Virus record (IMG/VR): IMGVR_UViG_3300022752_003639
Coordinates: 62,001-126,000 of that record
Strand: one strand, 5' to 3'
Origin: a virus
DNA: 64,000 bases
Positions within the stretch are counted from its first letter, which is position 1, and each line of letters starts with the position of its first letter. Of the stretch, positions 53,401 through 61,390 are shown piece after piece. Both the position numbers and the translations under genes were made by a program. Under the pieces are notes generated by a model that worked only from the letters and a program-made list of their open reading frames with translations, had not been told where the DNA came from and ran no database searches.

Positions 53401-56400
53401 CATTCATAAATGTCAATGGTAGATCCGGGAAATACTTTACCCCAATTATTCTTTCTAAAAAGATCATCTCCTTGTTCATACCATGTAAACTTAACTGTAC
53501 TTAGATCCCACCATAATTCGCCGACATGCTCATCTAACCAATTATTTTTATCATCTACAATATTGCTAGATCGACCAATTGAATATATTGCAGGATCACT
53601 AGGAGTTTTATATTTTAATTCCTGCTCTGCTAGTCCTGAAATTTTACCCTTTAACGGATCTATCACTTCTAAATATTCTGTAACTTCTTCTTTATGCTTA
53701 TCTATTAGCGCAATTCGTTCTGCACTATTCGTATCTACTAAATTAGGTTGCTGACGTTTTACAGAAAATATAGATGGCATATCGAAAATAAATGCCATGC
53801 TATTGTCTTCGCCTTGTGTAGTTTCAGAATAAGGAGCGCCAACATATGAGTATCTATTGGTAGAAACTACATCATATCCATATCTACTACCTTCAACTAC
53901 AGCATTATCAATTAGTTCGTGTGCCAGTACAAAATATGAACCAAATCTCTGGTAAGCATAGACAACACCTGCATCAGGAACTATTTCAATAAATTTAGTT
54001 GTACCACCATCAAAAGTAGTTTCATTCTCTTGACTGCTCTTATCAAAAATTAAAGTAACAGATCTATTCGTACCTAGCCCGCTGACCAAAAGTTTCGTTT
54101 CATTTCTATCCAATGACAAACTATGACCAAACTTAAGATCGCTAATAGCCACTGGGTTATAAAGACTTTGTAAAAACTGATATTTGTTATTGCTGTTTAA
54201 TCTGTAAATTACTACAGCTCCATATGAAGTGTCGTAATTTCTATATTCTGGAGCACTGACAATTAAGTATCTTCCTGAATACGAAATAATATGATCCTTA
54301 CCGAATTCTCCTACTGGGCCTGCCGGATTGAATAGTGTTTGATAATGAGTAATCAAGGCATTTGTATATCTAAATACCTGTACCACTCCTGAAGATGTAG
54401 AATCCTGATAACCAGGAGCACTTACTGCTACCAAGGATCCTGTAGCACTACCGCTAACTTTATAACCCCACTGGTCACCTACTTTTAATGTTACCGAACT
54501 AGTCGAATAAACTGCAATTCCACTAAAAGGAATACCGATCTGTATTCCTGCGGCTTTTCTAATTCTGTATGCATAGACATTGCCTTGAGTACCAGTTGTT
54601 ATATTAGTTACTGCGCTTACTATTGTTGCAGAAACTGTTGAAGTAGTTGTAGTATTTAAAGCAAATGTAACTTGATTAGGATAAATGTAAAGCCCTAGAC
54701 CTATATTTTTAGTTCCAGGTGCACCTACTAAAAGTAAAGTATTAGAGGTAGTTGTTACTTCATTTATGTACACAGAATGACCAAATCGTATTCTATCTGA
54801 AGATGTGGAAGAATTAGGGTAAGGATTAGTTAAAACTGCTTCTACTATTTCGTCATCATTGTAAGGTCCTATACTACTGATTTTTACAAGACCTTCGTCT
54901 TCGTATATTCTAGGACTTATTGTTAAATATCCTGTACTGGAAGTAATACTACTAGTAGTAGCCGACAATGACATTGTCCATTGAACATAATCAGGGCTTA
55001 CTACAAATCCGCTATTACTTATTGCTCTTCCTGATGCAGAAAGAACTGTAGCACTATTACTAATAAGAATATCTATTCCATAGACAACATCACTAGGTTC
55101 TTCCTCTAATCCTGTAAACCCATAGATGTTACTAGCTCTTGGTGCGCCGACAATTATATAATTTTTGTTATAATCATAAGCCATGCTGTAACCAAACTCG
55201 GTTGGTTTGGTAGCATTAGCATAGGTTAAATTACTGGAATTTAATGTGTATTCGAACAACCTCTTAGGTAGATCATTTTCTCTTGAAAATACTTTTACCC
55301 TACCATAACTGTATGTAGCAGATGTATAAAAATTAGGCGCTGATACAAAAAATTTATCAGTTCCGTCTCCTGCCCAAATAGTATGACCTAGCTCTTGGGC
55401 GGAAGGTTCTGGAATTGAAGTAATATAGTCTGTTGGATAATCTGTTGTTTTTTCGTACACCTGCCATTTGTTATTGATGCCGCTGTCTACCCAAAATAAC
55501 TCACCTTGATCTAGAGTTAATAACTGTTTCTTATTAACAATTTCTAACAATGTAGAATATCTAACAACGTCAAACACAAACAAATTTCCATAGGCAAATT
55601 GTTCTTCATTTTGTATAGAAGTCAAGGACGATTGAACTGTAAACTGATTAACCTGAGGAATAGCTGTTACTATATATACACCATTAACCTGCGAATTAAA
55701 ATTTACTACACTAACTATATCACCTATACTGAGATAATGATGTAAATTACAACTAAACGTAATATTTTCTCCAGGAGAACTTACATATACTCCGGAAATC
55801 TTTGCTATTTTTTTAATGTACCTATAAACAGACCATTGACCGTTTTCTAAAAATCCGGTCCAAATAGTAGATTTATTTTGTATTTGATTGTTACGAGCAA
55901 TATCTAACAAACTGTTTTTATTATAAGCCGTAGCTGTTACATCATCTAATCTTACGTATCCAGCTGTTGGTAAAATTATCCCAGCATCGTTGAATGTACC
56001 AGATAACTCTGAAGCTGATTGTGTGTAGTTAGAATCTGGTACTTGGATATTTTGTACAGTTATAGTCGGAAAAACTGATGTAGATACATAATCTACAGGA
56101 GTTAATAACAAATCATTTGGTGTAATATAATTAATTAATGGACTAGAATCGTTAGGTAACGACTCAACAAAAGTAATTAAGTATGGATTTTCTAAACTGG
56201 TACCTTCTATTAGCGGAAATTCAACTTCATCATAATTGCTGAATCCTCCATAAAACCCTGACCTAAATGCCCATTCTTCATTAAAGGTAATATCTCCTTT
56301 GTTAACAAACTTACTTGCCTTAGATAATTTGTCAATGGCATTTTTTGTACCTTTATCTTTAATATATCCCTGATAAAATTTATATTGGCTGATAGAATTT

Positions 56401-59400
56401 GTAAAAATGTTGTCAAAATAAGTTCTAGGAGTATAACCTATTAAATGTTGCGCTAATTTTTGTTGACTATAATCAAAGTTATCTATATCTAAACTATAAA
56501 AATCTTCAAATTGTCCAATCTTGTAATCAAAATTAGGAAGTAAATCTGGTACAGGTTTTTCATTTAGCAACGTCCATTTGCTAAAAATAAATTTATCTGA
56601 GCTTTCTACTTTATAAGCAGCCTGATAATAAGAACCATTGAACCTTACAATATCTCCTATTTCATAAGTTTTATAAATTTCCCAATCACCAATTGTAAAG
56701 TTATCATATACAAATCCGGGACTATACAGGTCTCCATTCCAGTCTTTGGTTCTGAAACCCGACAATCTAATTCTTCTTTGTTTATAACCTGTTTCAGTAT
56801 CGAAGATAGTATCATTAAACACAGTTGAATTATTCAATATAATCCCATGCTCTTTCTGTACGCTAATAAATTTTACAAAGAAAAAACCTTCTTCTGTATC
56901 CACAGTTTGTAATGTACAATATCCATCCTCTCTTGTAAGGCTAAAATTTTCCTGAGGGAAGGGTTTACCGTCTGCTTTTAACAAACTATATTCATATCTA
57001 TTATCTTTCAAGTTTTCAACAACACTGTTTAAAAAACTATATTTTAATGAATAAGCGAACGGACTTAATGTGATTAAATTATTATCAGCCCAACCTTGTG
57101 TACACCAATATAGAAATTCTTTTCCACTGTACTTCCAGTCCATTACCTGTGAATACTTTGTTGAATAATAATCAAATTCAAACCCTTGACTTTCTAAGTA
57201 TGCACCGTAACCTGTAATAATATCATATACTTCTTGAATAGAATTTATTTCTGTACCATATATGTATCTTGTAACTTCATTACTAAACTTTTTAGTAGTT
57301 TGTACAGTTACTCCACCTTTACTAGGTAAACTAGGTATACTAGTCCAATATGTAATATCAAAAACACTGCCTGGATTGTGACTAATTTTACATCTGTAAA
57401 ACTTATTATTGTATCTAACAACTTGTCCCTGTTTATAAAAACGTGTAGTAGGACTTGTATTAGCAGAGGATGTCTCAGAATTACTCAATTTATAATTTTT
57501 GTTCTGAGTTATTCCCGACCATTCGGTAAAATCTTCAGTAGTTCCTCCTACAGTTAATGCAGGACTACTATATTCCTTAATAGGCAACAGTGTATCAAAA
57601 TATGGTTTTTCTAAATCATATCCTTTAATAATAAATCTACCATTAACCTTTTGTATTATAATTCCGCTTGCAGAAGCTACCTTAACCGGATTGCTGATGT
57701 TTAATATTATATTGTAATCTTCATAAGGTAATACAAGTCCAGGACTATTAGATACAGGATCGATAGAATCAATATTAATTTGTAATTTTTCTTTATTTGT
57801 AAATCCGCCTAGTTTATAAAACAAATTAAAGTTAAGATAATCTAAATCATTCCTCAAATTTGTAATATAATCTTTATTTCGAATTTTTCCTGCTTCAATC
57901 ACAAGTTGACTATAACCGCTACTTTGTGCGTTATCCTCACCATCTAATATAATCTTTTTAGGACTTAAGTATAAATCGTCCTGTGTATAGGTAATCTGAT
58001 TTATCACATTATAAGAAAGTCTACTAGTATCGAATAACGCAGACAAATAATCTGCTGGATTTAATAACAGACTAACAATGTTTACAGCGTATGGCCAATA
58101 ACTACTATTTTTCCATGCAGTTTCTGATGGACTACCATCTCCAAAGTTCCAAGGGCCGGCACGAGCTCCTAAACTATTTTCTGTAACGAGAGTAGAGGGG
58201 TTAACTAAATTACCAGATAAATCTACAGGAACAATGGTACTAAATCCAGTACGAGCATAGTTTAGATCATACTTAGCAGCCTGAGACGGATTAGATATTT
58301 TCCCCAATGTAATAGCATTTATTAATGCTGCACGTTTAGGTACGTTTGTCCAACTGTAATATGAATCCCACCATGCAGGTTTTTTTGAAAATCCTAACAT
58401 TACCCAGGGTTCGGTATGAGGATGGTCAGTATCGTAAAAATAATTAAAAAAACCTCTCCAATGTTTAGGAATCTGAGTATTATGAATTTTATCTATAGAA
58501 TCTTTATAATTCCAAGTAAAGGAATCAGCGGCATCATAGATTGAATTTGTCCTTACGTCAACGGTATTAATTCCTGCCCAATATGAAAAGTCTTGATTTA
58601 AAATTTCCGTAGCTTGTTCGAATTTAGATCTATTTCTAAATAACCCAGGATAACCTGCTTTAACATCAAATATATTAGATTGGTATGAAACCTTTATATT
58701 ATTATATACCCTCTTTTCATATTCTAATATAATAGCATCTCTATAATCACCAAAAGCAACTAATAAACTACCGTCATGACCTCTGATCATTTGTACAGGA
58801 TTTATAAAGGTGTCATCTGTATAAATTTTAGGTTCATACTTGGGATAGAGTCCTAACTTACTAGGTGTCGGAGGAACAAAGGATCCTTGTGTATTACTAA
58901 ATGTATGAATTTCTATAATATCATTAACAGCCAATGTAGCGACAAATGAAATTTCATCTATATTAATAGTATAATCCGTCTCATAAACACATTGAGTTCC
59001 GTTAAGATAAATGTATAACGATTTAAAACTAAGACTTGTTAGGTTAAAGTCAAACCCAATAGGATAATCGGTAATTGCTGGATTGGTAACTTTATAAGAT
59101 TTAACAACTCTAGTATCTCCGTGGCCTAACATATCTGATCTATAATACGCAGAGGTAAAATCTTTGGTAACGTTAATTTCTTTTAATATTGTATCAACTG
59201 CATCATATACACTTGCATTAGATGATATACCTGATAACTTTCTAATAAAATTTTGTTTAAATTGCTGATAATGATTACCCACAGTTCTTAGAGCATCTAC
59301 TACATTATGTTCTTTTTTACCTATGAATAAATCAGTAAACGCTATTGGATTAGCATTGGTTACAATACGAGTACCATATTTTGTATATCCTGTAATATCT

Positions 59401-61388
59401 CTAAGATTGGTCCCATCATAATGAATATCGGTAATATCATCTAACATGGTATTAAGATGATCTTTTAATTCAGACAATGTAAAATCAGTAACTGGACCAT
59501 TTAACGGATTGTTACTTAAACTTAAAGGAGTTTCATAATATCCATTATTATTTGGTATTTGATCGGTAACAATTTTGATAGATACGAGATCATTTTCTGC
59601 TAAGTTTTCTTCCAAAGTAATATGAGTCGAGGTTGTGGTTGCAGTAAAAGAAGATTTTAAAACAACATCATTTTTAATAACCTTAACTGAATCTATCCCA
59701 GATACATCTATAGGTACATCTAATGATTTCAATGATAAAGAAGAGGTTGAATTAGTAACTGTTTGAATTTCAATTATTGGTAATTTGTACTCACTTATAT
59801 TCTGCCAAACATTAAAAGCCTTTTGAGTTTCTATATTTTTTAAGTAGCAAATACTGACGTTCTTGCTTGAACTTAGATTATTTTCTTTTATAACAAATGT
59901 GTCTGTCATAAAATAATTTTTAAATAAGAAACTACCTATCCCTGCACTGTTTTGGTATTTTAAAGGAAATCCTAAAACTGTATCATTGGCACCTGTGCCT
60001 ACATCATAACCAAAAACTTTAGTTCCTTGAAAATTAGTTTCATATGTTGAAGTATTTGAAAAACTTATTAAATCTTTATCATAGGCATCAAATAAAGGTG
60101 CCTGGTTTAAAGATTTACGTTGTTGTCCAAATTTCCATAAACTAGACCCTGCATCAAAATACCATGTTGTTCCGCTATATTCGTCTCCAAAATTTACAGA
60201 AATTGCATAACTTAGAGTACTGGCAACCGTTACAGTGGTTAAAACTATTGTCGAAGTAGTACCTGTAGTAAATCCTACACTGAAAATTTTATTTTTATTA
60301 TTGGGGTCTGCGTTGAAAATTACTCTATGACCTGATTGCAATAAAACATTATCTATGTAATATCCATAAGAACCATGAACTGTTTTAAAAGCATCTACGG
60401 TGTTTTCATCTATAACATCTACATTCTCTAACCCAACTTCGCCGTGGTTGTATAATTTTATGTTTGCCCTAAACTCTATAATAGGTCTTTTCGCTCTTGA
60501 ATCAAATTCATAATTTACTGCAATGTTATTAATGATAGAAGAAACTTTAATTACATCTTTATGAAACCATCTATTATATCTTGACCACGAATTTAAATCT
60601 TTACTTGCTCTGTTAATTGTAATATATTCGTGTTCAGTTGCAAGTTTTCTATCTCCATCAAAGGGATAAGAGTCAAACTTATCAGAGTCAAATGTTTCAT
60701 TATAGGCTGTAGATAACCCGTCGTAACTTTCTAGTAATCTTATTTCTATTAGTTTTATAGATTCTCCTACACCTTCTACAAAAAATAATTTTTCTCTATA
60801 ACTGCTTGGTGTTACTTGGTCGCCAAATGCCACTTGCATTCCGTTAGATAATTCATAAGCTATTTGGTTGCCGACTGAATCAGTATAATAATAGGGTAAA
60901 CTATAATTTGAATTTCCTATAATTTCATTATCAACATTTAATCCAAGCTCATTAATAACAATGGTATTAGGCCCTTCAGGTAGCCAAAAGTAATCATAGT
61001 AATTAACTAGTTTATCCCAATCTATATAAGGATCATATGCGTAATATTTGGATCTCAACAAACTATCTATATTAGAAACATTTACTTTGTAAACCTGTAA
61101 TTCATTTAATAGATCCTCAAATGAAATTACATCAGTTACATCTCCTGAAGAATTTTTTAATATTAACGCAGGTTCTAATGGATAAGTTTTCCTAAATTTT
61201 GTACCATTATCAAGATAAAAGTCAGTATTCGAATTATAGTTAGGAGTAAGTTTTGTTCCTACATATCCGTCTAGTCTTTCTAATTCCGGTGTTTGAATTA
61301 AATGATCAAATGTACTAGCTAAAAACTTTTTGTTTTTATCAGTTTTTAAATATTCAGGTAAAAAATTAGCAGATTTTTTCTTAGCCAC
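47430..61388 (-). CDS. Giant virion structural protein (4652 aa)
   Basis: Begins at GTG 61388 with ACAGGAAG upstream; one uninterrupted frame of ~14 kb. Residues ~1-170 are an N-terminal domain with FLPEYLKTDKNKKFL, DGYVGTKL, and NYYDYFWLPEGPN that I recall at the start of large structural proteins in T4-like phages. ~1995-2535 contains an FG-GAP-type beta-propeller: repeats such as GHTIWAGDGTDKFFVSAPN, FGYSMAYDYNKNYIIVGAP, FGHSVYINEV, WGYKVSGSATGSLVAVSAPG, and YGYDVVSTNRYSYVGAPYSE. ~2930-2980 and ~3295-3365 have GxGYxxAPxV repeats. ~3850-3898 is DUF4214-like (YLYRHADQGGLDYWVQ). The last third is Ser/Thr/Val-rich. It follows gp6, where T4 has gp7, so a baseplate or tail role is likely. Confidence 0.88.
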   Translation of the reverse strand: MAKKKSANFLPEYLKTDKNKKFLASTFDHLIQTPELERLDGYVGTKLTPNYNSNTDFYLDNGTKFRKTYPLEPALILKNSSGDVTDVISFEDLLNELQVYKVNVSNIDSLLRSKYYAYDPYIDWDKLVNYYDYFWLPEGPNTIVINELGLNVDNEIIGNSNYSLPYYYTDSVGNQIAYELSNGMQVAFGDQVTPSSYREKLFFVEGVGESIKLIEIRLLESYDGLSTAYNETFDSDKFDSYPFDGDRKLATEHEYITINRASKDLNSWSRYNRWFHKDVIKVSSIINNIAVNYEFDSRAKRPIIEFRANIKLYNHGEVGLENVDVIDENTVDAFKTVHGSYGYYIDNVLLQSGHRVIFNADPNNKNKIFSVGFTTGTTSTIVLTTVTVASTLSYAISVNFGDEYSGTTWYFDAGSSLWKFGQQRKSLNQAPLFDAYDKDLISFSNTSTYETNFQGTKVFGYDVGTGANDTVLGFPLKYQNSAGIGSFLFKNYFMTDTFVIKENNLSSSKNVSICYLKNIETQKAFNVWQNISEYKLPIIEIQTVTNSTSSLSLKSLDVPIDVSGIDSVKVIKNDVVLKSSFTATTTSTHITLEENLAENDLVSIKIVTDQIPNNNGYYETPLSLSNNPLNGPVTDFTLSELKDHLNTMLDDITDIHYDGTNLRDITGYTKYGTRIVTNANPIAFTDLFIGKKEHNVVDALRTVGNHYQQFKQNFIRKLSGISSNASVYDAVDTILKEINVTKDFTSAYYRSDMLGHGDTRVVKSYKVTNPAITDYPIGFDFNLTSLSFKSLYIYLNGTQCVYETDYTINIDEISFVATLAVNDIIEIHTFSNTQGSFVPPTPSKLGLYPKYEPKIYTDDTFINPVQMIRGHDGSLLVAFGDYRDAIILEYEKRVYNNIKVSYQSNIFDVKAGYPGLFRNRSKFEQATEILNQDFSYWAGINTVDVRTNSIYDAADSFTWNYKDSIDKIHNTQIPKHWRGFFNYFYDTDHPHTEPWVMLGFSKKPAWWDSYYSWTNVPKRAALINAITLGKISNPSQAAKYDLNYARTGFSTIVPVDLSGNLVNPSTLVTENSLGARAGPWNFGDGSPSETAWKNSSYWPYAVNIVSLLLNPADYLSALFDTSRLSYNVINQITYTQDDLYLSPKKIILDGEDNAQSSGYSQLVIEAGKIRNKDYITNLRNDLDYLNFNLFYKLGGFTNKEKLQINIDSIDPVSNSPGLVLPYEDYNIILNISNPVKVASASGIIIQKVNGRFIIKGYDLEKPYFDTLLPIKEYSSPALTVGGTTEDFTEWSGITQNKNYKLSNSETSSANTSPTTRFYKQGQVVRYNNKFYRCKISHNPGSVFDITYWTSIPSLPSKGGVTVQTTKKFSNEVTRYIYGTEINSIQEVYDIITGYGAYLESQGFEFDYYSTKYSQVMDWKYSGKEFLYWCTQGWADNNLITLSPFAYSLKYSFLNSVVENLKDNRYEYSLLKADGKPFPQENFSLTREDGYCTLQTVDTEEGFFFVKFISVQKEHGIILNNSTVFNDTIFDTETGYKQRRIRLSGFRTKDWNGDLYSPGFVYDNFTIGDWEIYKTYEIGDIVRFNGSYYQAAYKVESSDKFIFSKWTLLNEKPVPDLLPNFDYKIGQFEDFYSLDIDNFDYSQQKLAQHLIGYTPRTYFDNIFTNSISQYKFYQGYIKDKGTKNAIDKLSKASKFVNKGDITFNEEWAFRSGFYGGFSNYDEVEFPLIEGTSLENPYLITFVESLPNDSSPLINYITPNDLLLTPVDYVSTSVFPTITVQNIQVPDSNYTQSASELSGTFNDAGIILPTAGYVRLDDVTATAYNKNSLLDIARNNQIQNKSTIWTGFLENGQWSVYRYIKKIAKISGVYVSSPGENITFSCNLHHYLSIGDIVSVVNFNSQVNGVYIVTAIPQVNQFTVQSSLTSIQNEEQFAYGNLFVFDVVRYSTLLEIVNKKQLLTLDQGELFWVDSGINNKWQVYEKTTDYPTDYITSIPEPSAQELGHTIWAGDGTDKFFVSAPNFYTSATYSYGRVKVFSRENDLPKRLFEYTLNSSNLTYANATKPTEFGYSMAYDYNKNYIIVGAPRASNIYGFTGLEEEPSDVVYGIDILISNSATVLSASGRAISNSGFVVSPDYVQWTMSLSATTSSITSSTGYLTISPRIYEDEGLVKISSIGPYNDDEIVEAVLTNPYPNSSTSSDRIRFGHSVYINEVTTTSNTLLLVGAPGTKNIGLGLYIYPNQVTFALNTTTTSTVSATIVSAVTNITTGTQGNVYAYRIRKAAGIQIGIPFSGIAVYSTSSVTLKVGDQWGYKVSGSATGSLVAVSAPGYQDSTSSGVVQVFRYTNALITHYQTLFNPAGPVGEFGKDHIISYSGRYLIVSAPEYRNYDTSYGAVVIYRLNSNNKYQFLQSLYNPVAISDLKFGHSLSLDRNETKLLVSGLGTNRSVTLIFDKSSQENETTFDGGTTKFIEIVPDAGVVYAYQRFGSYFVLAHELIDNAVVEGSRYGYDVVSTNRYSYVGAPYSETTQGEDNSMAFIFDMPSIFSVKRQQPNLVDTNSAERIALIDKHKEEVTEYLEVIDPLKGKISGLAEQELKYKTPSDPAIYSIGRSSNIVDDKNNWLDEHVGELWWDLSTVKFTWYEQGDDLFRKNNWGKVFPGSTIDIYEWVRSNVLPSVWAAQADTNEGITSGISGQPKYPNNEVISVKQIYNSVSGIFENVYYFWVKNKLIVPDVKNRRLSAYQVASYISDPQANGVRFAALLSPNSVAFANVQPLLIDDRISANISFNKNNPIPRHTEWLLLTEGDANSVPNALLEKKFIDSLLGEDIDGNPVPDPSLTYRNRYGIGIRPQQTIFKNRIEALRNIISFANYRLSKEEIVGLYNLDNLKLKDEIPSESLGKYDFLVDTIQQLSQIDTIAFIQAQLTCVVENGKIVAVNIVNSGKGYLFAPNVVILENKTPATIRTFINEFGEIISTLIENSGYEFVTAPLLYVRSYTAILTSNAENNGRWTAHEYNKQLNQWVKVYAQRYNTEEFWDYIDWKSDDYNEFKTPLYVLDNLSSITAYNNAPLGTYIKVKNNGNGKFTIVERVNNGTLTPFYNSVYVESGTIKILDKLWNTELSVYNYDESGLSDTLFDQKNVIELRNIINALKHDIFKDALKVYWNLLFFAGVRYALTEQKMLDWAFKTSFVNFVTDLGVLDQRAVYKLENEKYFEDYIKEIKPYHSQLRNYTSKYNAIEYFSHNITDFDMPPVYSQETLGYFPMHISSTSTATAFTLTNTLTNVLPWKNWTENHTYYVKEIIVADGGQGYTQRPTVTLVPVSGDFGSGATAEAFIRAGKVVKITVTNPGSGYLIAPIIQFTGGGNSVTQQATASVIIANDTIRKNLIGFKFDRISKDVEIEDVYVTDQFICNGEQNTFVLTWLANTDRSTITPTLNGKLIYSTDYKLEYFKQDYEGYYAKSFTRITLLNVIPSANQVFKVVYKKNISLFNAVERIEQYYNPTTGMLEKDVPNLVSGLDYPLTTYEGMIFQDTPPWGTTNYDTAPWDDLVQEYVTVKLKEDLYTTSTIIKVNTTTGITTGQSIIIGNTSTIRIRPETIVTAINSNTNEITISSPTYRIKKVVSTATAIGSRITFTTTKLFRGDIKVGDKVLITNVVNNTFNSLYSILTTTNSTFEVTATQVLSATTSQVTTATQVRILSILSTVSSTASVLDKVVKLSTGTSTFSIQTYAIFSQVATATVQFSSGSPTWYITTSSGTVTRAVINVTGVSTGVMTTATATIYGYTEIDFWKYNYDPDLLTVNLSGGSYFNGTNTSAFGITATDVSVQGGGWIKPVGQYYGNKLNTTVPGTTATVYADSIDGYYLKYLYRHADQGGLDYWVQTIVDGYQTLLDVENYIKASSESQQISASFNPDGLVNPFRSYAPEEFVPGDTKDSLSLSVYTRPEKINPIMFNGAIFTQPGVETTATINFITGEIPAGLLVTFDGRPLSRSSSYPLPGLNSSSYFLQGNKLTVAAQSAQGKIGYSYVTAGSSTGLDSQTAAVDFVTTSNTILISDLAFSDVSRAYVELDGVSVNQYVTGTSLGYVLEPVSADNKRASVKIKNIPSGRHEVLAWFFRNNFESLNRIVEQYYVISTTTSLLTFASPPFMLEPISGQVIVEHLSGNNYGSRVRLLPPDISYYKVSNLQNTYDINNKRSGRIYNNQNVKVYVNGYEIRPGFDFTINQGAETVTINTGILRNNDTITIMDLVDYGYVVLENQIRLKTALTSGSLKVTHFQNHDSMGIRTETFDLSHNNEYYLSLPVFNENYVWVTANDQSLIAGFDFYLKSDMQTVVIGNDVDMVLGSKIVINTINPVNYSTNILAYRIWKDIFDRQSLQRITRFFRTRLAQPLNYYDTSIHVEDGSVLFSPNPSKNIPGVVFIDSERIEFFVKNGNELTQLRRGTYGTGTPWYSDAGTLVYDQSMRQNMSTEERSYIQHIPSSNTTTYIISTLTNTSSFSVNTTTSVGNGIVLLTTTTNGVLPAFEDQVEVYYGGRRLRKDSVTVHDISRAYDNTSSVFVNGVYTASYEILPPEFSIQVGTSQTLRLNISEEVIPGVRITVIKKTSKIWDISTSSILTSTSTQAKFLRRGPAELPSVYYYGGNLELYDENNDPLAENDGDLLQGL

Positions 61389-61390
61389 AA

